This document shows, in pieces, positions 8,238-15,094 of a DNA stretch of 19,870 nucleotides. The DNA lies in contig JAHYYD010000002.1 of NCBI GenBank assembly GCA_019425105.1, positions 10,686 through 30,555 on the forward strand. The letters are read 5' to 3'. The position numbers and the translations under genes are program-made. The notes under the pieces were generated by a model. That model was not told where the DNA came from. It ran no database searches and saw only the letters and a list, made by a program, of their open reading frames with translations. This stretch comes from Actinomycetota bacterium (GTDB taxonomy: Bacteria > Actinomycetota > Actinomycetes > Actinomycetales > Actinomycetaceae). The first letter of the stretch is position 1. Every line of letters begins with the position of its first letter.

Positions 8238-9086
8238 GTGAGCGTTCTCGATGACATTATCGCCGGGGTCCTCCAGGACCTGAAAGAGCGTGAAGATCGC
8301 GTCCCTCTGGCTCGGATCAAGGAGATGGAGACCCAGGTTCCCGAGGCGAAGGATGCGCTTGGTGCCCTTCGTAACCGTGACGGTGCCGTCAAGATCATCT
8401 CCGAGGTGAAGCGCTCTTCGCCGTCCAAGGGGGCACTCGCGTCGATTCCGGATCCAGCTGCACTCGCTTCCACGTACGAGGCCGGGGGAGCATCGGTTAT
8501 CTCGGTGCTCACCGAGCAGCGGCGCTTCAACGGTTCGCTCGCCGATCTCGATGCGGTACGCGCAGCCGTCGACATTCCAATCTTGCGCAAGGACTTCATC
8601 GTCACGCCGTACCAGATCCACGAGGCGCGTGCTCACGGTGCTGATCTCGTGCTCCTGATAGTCGCGGCGTTGGAGCAGAACGTCCTTGTGTCCCTGCTGG
8701 AGCGCACCCGCTCGTTGGGTATGGAGGCCCTCGTCGAGACACACTCGCGTCTCGAGGCCCTGCGTGCGATGGAGGCGGGGGCGTCTATCATCGGCGTCAA
8801 TGCTCGTAACTTGAAAACGCTGGAGGTTGACCGCTCGACCGTCGAGCAGGTCATCGACGTCATTCCTCAGGATGTCGTTGCCGTCGCCGAGTCCGGCGTT
8901 GCAAACGCGCACGACGTCTTTGAATACGCCAAGTGGGGCGCAGACGCGGTTCTCGTCGGTGAGGCACTCGTGACGTCGGGCGACCCGATGGCGAGCATTC
9001 AGGACATGGTGAGCGCTGGACAGCACCCCGCGCTGCGCACGGATCGTAAGGCTCGCGTCGCTGCGGCGCGTCAGGAAGGACAGTGA
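8238..9086 (+). CDS. trpC: Indole-3-glycerol phosphate synthase
   Basis: Closes the indole ring, converting carboxyphenylamino-deoxyribulose phosphate to indole-3-glycerol phosphate. The 282-residue TIM-barrel protein carries the diagnostic [13 protein letters not shown] segment with Glu56 and Lys58, LRKDF with Lys118, [20 protein letters not shown] and VAESGV. It is a stand-alone TrpC, not fused to phosphoribosylanthranilate isomerase (TrpF). Actinobacteria often lack trpF and use the bifunctional HisA/PriA instead. The GTG start is set by the strong upstream RBS and by the conserved [12 protein letters not shown]-terminus. Its TGA overlaps the trpB start region (GTGATG), so translation of the two is probably coupled. 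Confidence 0.97.
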   Translation: MSVLDDIIAGVLQDLKEREDRVPLARIKEMETQVPEAKDALGALRNRDGAVKIISEVKRSSPSKGALASIPDPAALASTYEAGGASVISVLTEQRRFNGSLADLDAVRAAVDIPILRKDFIVTPYQIHEARAHGADLVLLIVAALEQNVLVSLLERTRSLGMEALVETHSRLEALRAMEAGASIIGVNARNLKTLEVDRSTVEQVIDVIPQDVVAVAESGVANAHDVFEYAKWGADAVLVGEALVTSGDPMASIQDMVSAGQHPALRTDRKARVAAARQEGQ

Positions 9087-10381
9087 TGGTTGCCGAGAAT
9101 TTTGTGCAAGGACCGTACTTTGGTGATTTCGGTGGGCGTTTCGTCGCCGAGTCCCTCATGGGTCCCCTCGAAGAGGTTGAGGCTGCGTGGAAGCGTCTGT
9201 GGCGTGATCGGTCTTTCCAGCGCCGCCTGCGTGACCTGTTCGTGAATTACGCGGGGCGGCCCTCCCTGCTGACGGAGGCACCCCGTTTCGCAGCCGATTT
9301 GGGTGGCGTGCGCGTATTCCTCAAGCGCGAGGATCTCAACCACACGGGGTCGCACAAGATTAACAACGTTCTCGGCCAGGCACTGCTGACGAAGGAGCTC
9401 GGAAAGACCCGGGTCATCGCGGAGACCGGTGCGGGCCAGCACGGCGTGGCCACGGCGACAGCGGCTGCCCTCCTCGGTTTGGATTGCACGATCTACATGG
9501 GGCGTGAGGACACGGAGCGCCAGGCTCTCAACGTCGCGCGCATGCAGATGCTCGGGGCCGAGGTCATCGCTGTGACGGCGGGCTCCGCGACGCTGAAGGA
9601 CGCAATTAACGAGGCCTTCCGCGACTGGGTGACCAACGTTGAGACGACCAACTACATTTTCGGTACCGCCGCGGGTCCGCACCCGTTCCCCGAACTCGTG
9701 CGTGATCTGCAGCGCGTCATCGGCGACGAAGCGCGTGCTCAGCTGCTTGCCGCCGAGGGCCGCCTGCCCGACGTCGTGGTCGCATGCGTGGGGGGCGGCT
9801 CCAACGCCATTGGTTCATTCACCGCTTTTATCGATGACCCGAGCGTCGAGCTCCTCGGATGCGAGGCTGCCGGCGATGGTTTCGAGACGGGGCGTCACGC
9901 TGCCTCCATCACCGCCGACGAGGTGGGCGTGCTCCACGGGGCGCGTACGTTCGTCCTGCAGGAACGTGACGGCCAGACGAAGGCTTCTCACTCGATTTCC
10001 GCCGGCCTCGACTATCCGGGAGTCGGTCCGGAGCACGCGTGGTTGGCGCGTACGGGCCGCGCCTCCTACATGCCGATTTCTAACGCCGAGGCCATGGATG
10101 CGTTCCTGCATCTGTCCCGTACCGAGGGCATTATACCCGCCATTGAGTCCTCTCATGCGCTTGCTGGCGTTCGCAAGTGGGCGTTGGCCAAGGCCGAAGC
10201 AGAGGGGCCTTTCGAACCGGGGGAGGAGCCCATTGTCATCGTGACCGTGTCTGGGCGTGGCGACAAAGACGTGGATACCGCATCGCGGTGGTTTGGATAT
10301 GGGCGCGCGAAGCTGCAGGTCATCGACCCCAGCGCCGGACCGTCGGGCGTTACCGTCCTGGACCAGAACGAGGAGAAGTGA
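9086..10381 (+). CDS. trpB: Tryptophan synthase beta subunit
   Basis: PLP enzyme that joins indole to serine to make tryptophan, working as an alpha2-beta2 complex with TrpA. The 431-residue protein has the N-terminal [16 protein letters not shown] signature and the cofactor lysine in HTGSHKINN (Lys91). It also has ETGAGQHG with the catalytic glutamate (Glu113), the phosphate-binding GGGSNAIG near residue 236 and a C-terminal [10 protein letters not shown] tail of about 30 residues follows this last motif, slightly longer than in typical TrpB. ATG 9086 shares one base with the trpC stop and has AGGAAGGA at 9073-9080 five nt upstream. GTG 9083, in frame and giving one extra residue, cannot be excluded because it would copy the GTGA overlap used elsewhere in the window. 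Confidence 0.97.
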   Translation: MVAENFVQGPYFGDFGGRFVAESLMGPLEEVEAAWKRLWRDRSFQRRLRDLFVNYAGRPSLLTEAPRFAADLGGVRVFLKREDLNHTGSHKINNVLGQALLTKELGKTRVIAETGAGQHGVATATAAALLGLDCTIYMGREDTERQALNVARMQMLGAEVIAVTAGSATLKDAINEAFRDWVTNVETTNYIFGTAAGPHPFPELVRDLQRVIGDEARAQLLAAEGRLPDVVVACVGGGSNAIGSFTAFIDDPSVELLGCEAAGDGFETGRHAASITADEVGVLHGARTFVLQERDGQTKASHSISAGLDYPGVGPEHAWLARTGRASYMPISNAEAMDAFLHLSRTEGIIPAIESSHALAGVRKWALAKAEAEGPFEPGEEPIVIVTVSGRGDKDVDTASRWFGYGRAKLQVIDPSAGPSGVTVLDQNEEK

Positions 10382-10382
10382 C

Positions 10383-11192
10383 ATGACGCGCGCACCCCAT
10401 TCAGCAATCGCCATCGATGCCGCCCTTCAGCGCGGCGACGCTGCTCTCATCGCGTACCTGCCCGTTGGCTTCCCGTCGGTCGAGGACTCGATTCGTGCGG
10501 GCAAGGTCCTCGCGGACTGCGGCGTTGATGTCATCGAACTCGGTTTCCCCTACTCGGATCCCGGGATGGACGGACCGACGATCCAGCGTGCGACCGTCGC
10601 CGCTCTTGAGCGTGGCACCCACCTGGAGGATCTGTTCCACGCCGTGGACGAGCTGACCTCGTACGGCATTTCGACATGCTCCATGACCTACTGGAACCCC
10701 GTCGAGTGGTGGGGCGTTGAGCGCTTCGCCAAGGACTTCGCCGCCGTTGGTGGTTCGGGTCTCATTACCCCCGACCTGCCGCCCGAAGAGGGCGCGCAGT
10801 GGGAGGCTGCGTCGGATAAGTATGACCTGGAACGCATCTACCTGAGCGCACCCTCGTCCCCCGAGCACCGCCTCAAGCTCATTGCCGAGCACTCGCGCGG
10901 CTGGGTGTACGCGGCCTCGTCGATGGGCGTCACGGGTGCACGTGCCGCGGTTGGCGCGCATGTCACCGATGTTGTGGCGCGTACCCGCGCGGCCGGAGCC
11001 GAGCGCGTGTGCGTGGGCCTCGGCGTATCCAATGGTGCCCAGGCCCGAGAGATCGGGGCCTACGCGGACGGAGTCATCGTGGGTTCCGCTCTCGTTAAGA
11101 AGCTCTTCGATGACGATATCGACCGCGGGCTGAAGACCCTGGGCGAGCTCGCCACCGAACTGAAGGCCGGCGTCAGCGGGGCCCGCGCGTGA
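10383..11192 (+). CDS. trpA: Tryptophan synthase alpha subunit
   Basis: Cleaves indole-3-glycerol phosphate to indole and glyceraldehyde-3-phosphate; indole is channelled to TrpB. The 269-residue TIM barrel shows both catalytic acids in IELGFPYSDPGMDGPTIQ (Glu52 and Asp63), then GLITPDLPPEEG, VYAASSMGVTG, GLGVSNGAQ and DGVIVGSALV. The VYAASSMGVTGAR form of loop 6 is typical of actinobacteria. ATG 10383 is one base after the trpB stop and has AGGAG at 10371-10375, 7 nt upstream. An upstream in-frame start at 10257 lies deep in trpB and was rejected. The stop overlaps the lgt GTG by 4 nt. Confidence 0.97.
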   Translation: MTRAPHSAIAIDAALQRGDAALIAYLPVGFPSVEDSIRAGKVLADCGVDVIELGFPYSDPGMDGPTIQRATVAALERGTHLEDLFHAVDELTSYGISTCSMTYWNPVEWWGVERFAKDFAAVGGSGLITPDLPPEEGAQWEAASDKYDLERIYLSAPSSPEHRLKLIAEHSRGWVYAASSMGVTGARAAVGAHVTDVVARTRAAGAERVCVGLGVSNGAQAREIGAYADGVIVGSALVKKLFDDDIDRGLKTLGELATELKAGVSGARA

Positions 11193-12148
11193 ACACCCTC
11201 GTCGCTGTCGGCATCCCATCGCCTTCGCAGGGCGTCTGGTACCTCGGTCCGATCCCGCTGCGCGCCTACGGCATCATTATTGCCGTTGGTATGATCGTCG
11301 GCGTCTGGTGGACCGCTCGTCGCTACCGAGACCGCGGTGGAAACCCGGACACACTGTATGACGTCGCTCTTTGGGCGATTCCGCTCGGAGTTGTGGGTGC
11401 GCGGATTTATCACGTCGTTACTTCCCCGGATGCCTACTTTGGCCCGGGCGGTGATCCGATGCTCGCCTTCCAGATTTGGCGCGGTGGTCTCGGTATCTGG
11501 GGTGGCGTTGCCTTCGGAGCGCTTGGAGCCTTTATCGCTGTCAAGCGGGCTGGTGTGCGTTTCGCTCCGATCGCGGACTCTTTGGCTCCCGCACTCCTGG
11601 TCGCCCAGGCCATCGGTCGGTGGGGAAACTGGTTTAACCAAGAGCTCTTCGGCGGACCGACAACAATGCCGTGGGGACTTCAGATCGACGTGGCCCACAT
11701 GCCCGCCGGGTATCCGGCAGGCACTTTGTTCCACCCGACGTTTCTCTACGAGTGCCTGTGGAACCTTGCCGCAGCCGCCATTATCGTGTGGCTCGATCGA
11801 CGTCACCGCTTCGCCGGAGGCCAGGTGTTCGGCCTGTACCTGATGGCGTACACAGCGGGACGCAGCTGGATCGAGATGCTGCGCATCGATGATGCGCACA
11901 CGGTTCTCGGTCTGCGCCTGAACGTATGGACATCCCTGCTCGTGTTCACGCTCGGAGTACTCGTATTCGTCATCGCAGGGCGCCTGGGGCATCCGACAAC
12001 CGTCGTCGCTGACGACAGCGAGGCCGCGGCGGACACCGAGGAGACAGGGGATGAGGTGGTGCCCGACGATAGCGACGCTGACGATATCGTCGGTGCGGGT
12101 GTGGCCGAGGAAGAATCCGCCGACGAGAGCACCCTCGAGGCCTTCTGA
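11189..12148 (+). CDS. lgt: Prolipoprotein diacylglyceryl transferase
   Basis: Integral membrane enzyme that transfers diacylglycerol from phosphatidylglycerol to the lipobox cysteine of prolipoproteins, the first step of lipoprotein maturation. The 319-residue product has about seven hydrophobic segments and the family signature GRWGNWFNQELFGG (143-156), plus LRAYGIIIAVG near the N-terminus, GGLGIWGGV, and HPTFLYECLWN. From about residue 265 it carries a ~55-residue hydrophilic tail rich in Asp, Glu and Ala that is not part of the catalytic fold; such tails vary between actinobacteria. GTG 11189 overlaps the trpA stop. The trpA-lgt linkage is widely conserved in actinobacteria but has no known metabolic logic. 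No terminator with a T-tract is visible in the 124 nt to pyk. Confidence 0.96.
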   Translation: MNTLVAVGIPSPSQGVWYLGPIPLRAYGIIIAVGMIVGVWWTARRYRDRGGNPDTLYDVALWAIPLGVVGARIYHVVTSPDAYFGPGGDPMLAFQIWRGGLGIWGGVAFGALGAFIAVKRAGVRFAPIADSLAPALLVAQAIGRWGNWFNQELFGGPTTMPWGLQIDVAHMPAGYPAGTLFHPTFLYECLWNLAAAAIIVWLDRRHRFAGGQVFGLYLMAYTAGRSWIEMLRIDDAHTVLGLRLNVWTSLLVFTLGVLVFVIAGRLGHPTTVVADDSEAAADTEETGDEVVPDDSDADDIVGAGVAEEESADESTLEAF

Positions 12149-12259
12149 TCCTGAACTCGGTCATTTTCCGATGCGCGAAGGTCCCGCCACAGGTGGATTC
12201 ATGGGAATGATCACGTCGACCCGGCGCGGATCCTCCTCGTTTCAACAGTGATTGGGCGG

Positions 12260-12272
12260 TAAACTCTTATCT
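12260..12272 (+). promoter_or_regulatory. -10 element of pyk, probable leaderless start
   Basis: TAAACT at 12260-12265 is a good TAnnnT box, separated by exactly 7 nt from the pyk ATG at 12273. No Shine-Dalgarno sequence precedes the ATG and no -35 hexamer is convincing. The layout suggests a leaderless pyk mRNA. Confidence 0.55.
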
Positions 12273-13718
12273 ATGCGTCGAGCTAAGATTGTCTGCACTA
12301 TTGGACCTGCTACTGATTCCCCTGAGCAGCTCCAGGCGCTGGTGGACGCCGGCATGGATGTCGCGCGTATCAACCGGTCGCATGGAAAGGCTGAGGAACA
12401 TGAGGCCGTCATCGAGCGCGTGAGGAAGGCGTCTGCGACGTCCGGTCGCGCGGTCGCTATCCTGGTTGACCTCCAGGGTCCCAAGATCCGCCTAGAGACG
12501 TTCCAGGACGGCCCTCAGGAGCTCAAGATCGGTGACACCTTCACCATTACCACCCGCGACGTTCCCGGCACCAAGGAACTCGTCGGCACGACCTTCAAGG
12601 GGCTGCCCGGCGACTGTGCTCCTGGTGACCGCCTGCTGATCGACGACGGCAACGTCGCGGTCCGCGTCGTCGAGGTGACGGATACTGATGTCGTGACCCG
12701 CGTCGAGGTTCCCGGTATGGTCTCGGACCACAAGGGCCTGAACCTTCCCGGCGTTGCTGTGTCCGTCCCCGCACTGTCCGAAAAGGACAAGGAAGACCTG
12801 CGTTGGGGCATCGAGCAGGATGCCGACTTCATCGCGCTGTCCTTCGTGCGTTCTGCGCAGGACATCAAGGATGTCCACGAGATCATGGACGAGATGGGCA
12901 AGCGCATCCCGGTCATTGCCAAGATCGAGAAGCCTCAGGCTGTTGAGGCGCTGGAAGAGATCGTCGAGGCCTTCGACGGCATCATGGTCGCCCGCGGTGA
13001 CCTCGGCGTTGAGATGCCCCTGGAAGCCGTGCCGCTGGTCCAGAAGCGCGCGATTGAGCTTGCCCGTATTGCTGCCAAGCCGGTTATCGTCGCGACGCAG
13101 GTCATGGATTCCATGATCAAGAACCCGCGCCCCACGCGCGCCGAGGCGTCCGACTGTGCGAACGCCATTCTCGATGGTGCCGATGCGGTCATGCTGTCCG
13201 GTGAGACCTCGGTCGGCGCTTTCCCGATCGAGACTGTCCGTACGATGGCCGCGATCATCGAGTCGACGGAAGAAAACGGTGGTGAGCGCATCGCCTCCAT
13301 CCCCGGTTTCTACGCCGATCGTGCGGGCGTTATCTGCGAAGCTGCGGCTCGTATCGCCGAGCATCTGGATGCCCGTTACCTCGTGACCTTCAGCCAGTCC
13401 GGCACCTCGGCTCGCCTGCTGTCGCGTATGCGCCGTCCGATCCCGATGCTGGCGTTCACCCCGCTCGAATCGACACGTCGTCGTCTGGCCCTGTCGTGGG
13501 GTATCCAGACGTACCGTGTTCCCGAGGTGCAGCACACGGACGACATGGTCTGGCAGCTCGATCAGGTCGTGCAGTCCTCGCACCTGGCGGACATCGGTGA
13601 TCAGCTTGTCATCGTCGCCGGTATGCCGCCGGGCATCGCTGGCTCCTCGAACATGCTGCGTATCCACGAAGTCGGAGATGAAGCTGACTATGCGATTGGC
13701 GGTCTTCGCCACGCGTGA
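12273..13718 (+). CDS. pyk: Pyruvate kinase
   Basis: Converts phosphoenolpyruvate and ADP to pyruvate and ATP in the last step of glycolysis. The 481-residue protein begins with the conserved RRAKIVCTIGPATDS and shows ARINRSHG, ILVDLQGPKIR, the signature PVIAKIEKPQAVEAL (about 213-227), GIMVARGDLGVEMP, the VIVATQVMDSMI helix, NAILDGADAVMLSGETSVG and a C-terminal allosteric domain. Length is typical for the bacterial short form; there is no extra C-terminal PEP-utiliser domain. A TTG at 12252 in the same frame would add 7 residues but overlaps the promoter. Codon choice is strongly biased to C- and G-ending codons, as expected for a highly expressed gene. Position after lgt matches the usual actinobacterial order. 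Confidence 0.97.
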   Translation: MRRAKIVCTIGPATDSPEQLQALVDAGMDVARINRSHGKAEEHEAVIERVRKASATSGRAVAILVDLQGPKIRLETFQDGPQELKIGDTFTITTRDVPGTKELVGTTFKGLPGDCAPGDRLLIDDGNVAVRVVEVTDTDVVTRVEVPGMVSDHKGLNLPGVAVSVPALSEKDKEDLRWGIEQDADFIALSFVRSAQDIKDVHEIMDEMGKRIPVIAKIEKPQAVEALEEIVEAFDGIMVARGDLGVEMPLEAVPLVQKRAIELARIAAKPVIVATQVMDSMIKNPRPTRAEASDCANAILDGADAVMLSGETSVGAFPIETVRTMAAIIESTEENGGERIASIPGFYADRAGVICEAAARIAEHLDARYLVTFSQSGTSARLLSRMRRPIPMLAFTPLESTRRRLALSWGIQTYRVPEVQHTDDMVWQLDQVVQSSHLADIGDQLVIVAGMPPGIAGSSNMLRIHEVGDEADYAIGGLRHA

Positions 13719-13730
13719 GATGCGGCAGTA

Positions 13731-13777
13731 GTGGGGGGCGCTGGCGATGAGCCAGCGCCCCCCACTGTTTTTGTTTC
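13731..13777 (+). terminator. Intrinsic terminator of pyk
   Basis: A perfect 15-bp GC-rich stem (13731-13745 with 13751-13765) has a GATGA loop and is followed by TGTTTTTGTTT. It begins 12 nt after the pyk stop. Confidence 0.93.
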
Positions 13778-13783
13778 GTCACG

Positions 13784-13812
13784 TGGACAAAACGGAATTC
13801 GTGGAATAAAGT
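13784..13812 (+). promoter_or_regulatory. Promoter of the small orphan gene unit
   Basis: TGGACA (13784-13789, one mismatch from TTGACA) is separated by exactly 17 nt from TAAAGT (13807-13812). This is among the best sigma-70-type promoters in the window. The predicted start is about 13819, giving a leader of roughly 140 nt before the small coding region. Confidence 0.65.
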
Positions 13813-13818
13813 ACTCGG

Positions 13819-13959
13819 ATACGCGTTGATACACGTGGACGCCGCACCAATGACGGCGCGGCACATGCAGCAAAGTGCTGCTAGGCGTGCTCAGAAATGC
13901 CTGTGCGATCAAAGCATGTTTTCTGGGGCACCCGAAGAGAAGAAGATGGAGGAAGAAAA
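13819..13959 (+). promoter_or_regulatory. Structured 5' leader of the small orphan gene
   Basis: Between the predicted transcription start and the ATG at 13960, several hairpins can be drawn. CGCCG/CGGCG pair at 13840-13844 and 13854-13858. A possible three-way junction is closed by GCAC (13861-13864) with GTGC (13903-13906). Its two arms are GCAGCA/TGCTGC (13867-13872 with 13876-13881, loop AAG) and AGGC/GCCT (13883-13886 with 13899-13902). A further bulged hairpin is built on GGG (about 13926-13928) with CCC (13931-13933). The last 20 nt are purine-rich and unpaired around the RBS. I recognise no Rfam family. Whether it senses a ligand, binds a protein or simply stabilises the mRNA is unknown. 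Confidence 0.4.
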
Positions 13960-14175
13960 ATGAATACGAACATCCGGACCGTGTCGGTCCACGACACTCT
14001 GTTTGGCCGCGTGGCCAACAACCTGGAGGTCGGCCAGCTCTCGCGCGCCGTTGAGCCCTGGTTCGCTGACTTCCACGATTCGAGGGTCAAGCAGGCTATC
14101 GCCGACCTTGACGAGCCGGCCCGCCGGGGCGCGGCTGCCGAGTACCTCGGTCTCGAGCTGAGCGTCGTGGCCTGA
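13960..14175 (+). CDS. Small protein of unknown function (71 residues)
   Basis: I do not recognise this gene. It encodes 71 residues, MNTNIRTVSV at the start and GLELSVVA at the end, soluble, with no signal peptide, membrane segment or cysteine. The middle contains RVANNLEVGQLSRAVEPWF and a helical-looking DSRVKQAIADLDEPARRGAA stretch. It looks real: GGAGG at 13948-13952 lies 7 nt before the ATG, codon third positions are strongly G/C as in highly expressed neighbours, and the gene has its own promoter and a perfect terminator 5 nt after the stop. An upstream in-frame ATG at 13897 has no RBS and lies inside the structured leader. It sits between pyk and a convergent tRNA gene; context gives no clear functional hint. 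Confidence 0.8.
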   Translation: MNTNIRTVSVHDTLFGRVANNLEVGQLSRAVEPWFADFHDSRVKQAIADLDEPARRGAAAEYLGLELSVVA

Positions 14176-14180
14176 GCAGC

Positions 14181-14217
14181 AAAAGGGGCCGACAAGCAAC
14201 GCTTGTCGGCCCCTTTT
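14181..14217. terminator. Bidirectional intrinsic terminator
   Basis: A perfect 17-bp inverted repeat (14181-14197 with 14201-14217) with an AAC loop includes AAAA and TTTT at its outer ends, so it can end transcripts from either side. On + it follows the small orphan gene by 5 nt. On - it is the first good terminator after the tRNA gene. Confidence 0.92.
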
Positions 14218-14307
14218 CATCTGCAGTTTTGAGGTATCAATTGCGGTGCGCACGTCGCATACGCGCTGAAATGCCGGTACCATTAGGAGCACGTACTCCA
14301 CTGGCGG

Positions 14308-14381
14308 TACCCCGAGTGGGATTCGAACCCACAACAAGCCGGGTTTGAGCCGACCGCCTCTGCCAGTTGGGCTATCGGGGC
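14308..14381 (-). tRNA. tRNA-Leu, anticodon CAA, with short variable loop
   Basis: Read on the - strand from 14381, a 74-nt cloverleaf forms. It has a 7-bp acceptor stem GCCCCGA/TCGGGGT (first pair G-U), TA, and a D-arm with a Leu/Ser-like AACTGGCAGA loop. The anticodon stem is GTCGG/CCGGC around loop CTCAAAC, giving anticodon CAA after T33. A 5-nt variable loop TTGTT follows, then T-arm GTGGG/CCCAC with TTCGAAT, and discriminator A73. CCA is not encoded (the next bases read CCG). CAA reads UUG, and A73 is a leucine identity element. However, tRNA-Leu normally has a long variable arm, which is missing here. The gene is convergent with the small orphan gene and its promoter reaches into the pdtaR upstream region. 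Confidence 0.88.
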
Positions 14382-14399
14382 TTCGCGTGTGCGAGACCC

Positions 14400-14428
14400 A
14401 CAATAGAGCAGCTGAGCAAACCGATCAA
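14400..14428 (-). promoter_or_regulatory. Promoter of the tRNA-Leu gene
   Basis: On the - strand TTGATC (14428-14423) and TATTGT (14405-14400) are separated by exactly 17 nt. The predicted start is near 14393, about 12 nt before the mature tRNA 5' end at 14381. The element lies immediately upstream of pdtaR on the opposite strand. Confidence 0.65.
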
Positions 14429-14444
14429 ACTGAGGAATATGACA

Positions 14445-15035
14445 ATGAGTGAAGAGCAGGCTGAACCGCGTCGCGTCCTCGTCGCAGAAGACGAGGGGTT
14501 GATCCGTCTCGATATCGTTGAGACGCTCACCCAGGCGGGGTTCGAGGTCGTCGGCGAAGCTGCCGACGGTGAGGAAGCTGTCGAGCTGGCACTCGAGCTC
14601 GAACCCGATCTATGCGTGATGGATGTCAAGATGCCGAAGATGGATGGCATCACCGCTGCGGAGAAGATCCTGCAGGAGCTGTCGTGCGCCGTTGTGATGC
14701 TCACCGCGTTCTCGCAGACGGAGCTCGTTGAGCGCGCACGCGACGCCGGTGCGATGGCCTACGTCGTCAAGCCGTTCAGCCCTGCCGACCTGATCCCTGC
14801 AGTCGAGATCGCACTGTCGCGTCACGCTGAGATCGAGTCGCTTGAAGACCAGATCGCCGATCTGTCCGATCGTTTCGAGACCCGCAAGCGCGTGGACCGC
14901 GCCAAGGGACTGCTCATGAAGAACATGGGAATGAGCGAGCCTGAAGCCTTCCGCTGGATCCAGAAGACGTCGATGGATCGCCGTCTGTCGATGCGTGAGG
15001 TCGCTGACGCGGTCATCAACCAGGTCGACGACTGA
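14445..15035 (+). CDS. pdtaR: ANTAR-domain response regulator (PdtaR-like transcription antiterminator)
   Basis: A 196-residue two-domain regulator. The receiver domain (about 9-125) has the acidic pocket AEDE (Glu15, Asp16), the phospho-acceptor Asp60 in CVMDVKMPKMDG, Thr87 and Lys109. The C-terminal ANTAR domain (about 134-193) contains the expected LSDRFETRKRVDRAKGLLM and ADAVINQ segments. ANTAR proteins bind two-hairpin RNA motifs and prevent transcription termination. In mycobacteria PdtaR is phosphorylated by PdtaS; no histidine kinase gene is in the window. ATG 14445 is preferred because GAGGA (14432-14436) is 8 nt upstream; ATG 14439, two codons earlier, would be only 2 nt from it. 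Synteny pyk-tRNA-pdtaR-polA-rpsA supports orthology. Confidence 0.93.
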   Translation: MSEEQAEPRRVLVAEDEGLIRLDIVETLTQAGFEVVGEAADGEEAVELALELEPDLCVMDVKMPKMDGITAAEKILQELSCAVVMLTAFSQTELVERARDAGAMAYVVKPFSPADLIPAVEIALSRHAEIESLEDQIADLSDRFETRKRVDRAKGLLMKNMGMSEPEAFRWIQKTSMDRRLSMREVADAVINQVDD

Positions 15036-15050
15036 GAATCACGTACACGA

Positions 15051-15090
15051 ATGGGGAGGGTCACTCGGCCCTCCCCATTACTGTTTCTTG
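15051..15090 (+). terminator. Intrinsic terminator of pdtaR
   Basis: A 10-bp stem ATGGGGAGGG/CCCTCCCCAT (15051-15060 with 15069-15078) with an 8-nt loop is followed by TACTGTTTCTTG, a modest T-rich tract. It lies 15 nt after the pdtaR stop and 16 nt beyond the end of the convergent thioesterase gene. It may weakly serve that gene too, although the - strand side has no T-run. Confidence 0.75.
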
Positions 15091-15094
15091 TCGG

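Noticed and set aside
12149..12259. A terminator or small gene between lgt and pyk
   Set aside because: No hairpin with a T-tract and no short frame with an RBS and good codon bias were found. A 66-codon frame starting in lgt is a shadow.
12252..12272. TTG 12252 as the start of pyk
   Set aside because: It would lie upstream of the TAAACT box, and pyruvate kinase homologues begin at the RRAKIVCTIGP segment.
12492..13712. A 406-codon minus-strand frame opposite pyk
   Set aside because: It is a shadow of the GC3-biased pyk frame with Asp/Arg/Gly/His-rich nonsense composition and no recognisable domain.
13861..13906. Possible ANTAR target (two-hairpin antiterminator) near pdtaR
   Set aside because: ANTAR targets have paired hairpins with hexanucleotide loops with A at position 1 and G at position 4. 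The loops here are 3 nt and about 12 nt, and no terminator stem overlaps them.
13897..13959. ATG 13897 as the start of the small orphan gene
   Set aside because: No RBS precedes it, it lies in the structured leader, and the added residues have poor codon bias. GGAGG correctly precedes ATG 13960.
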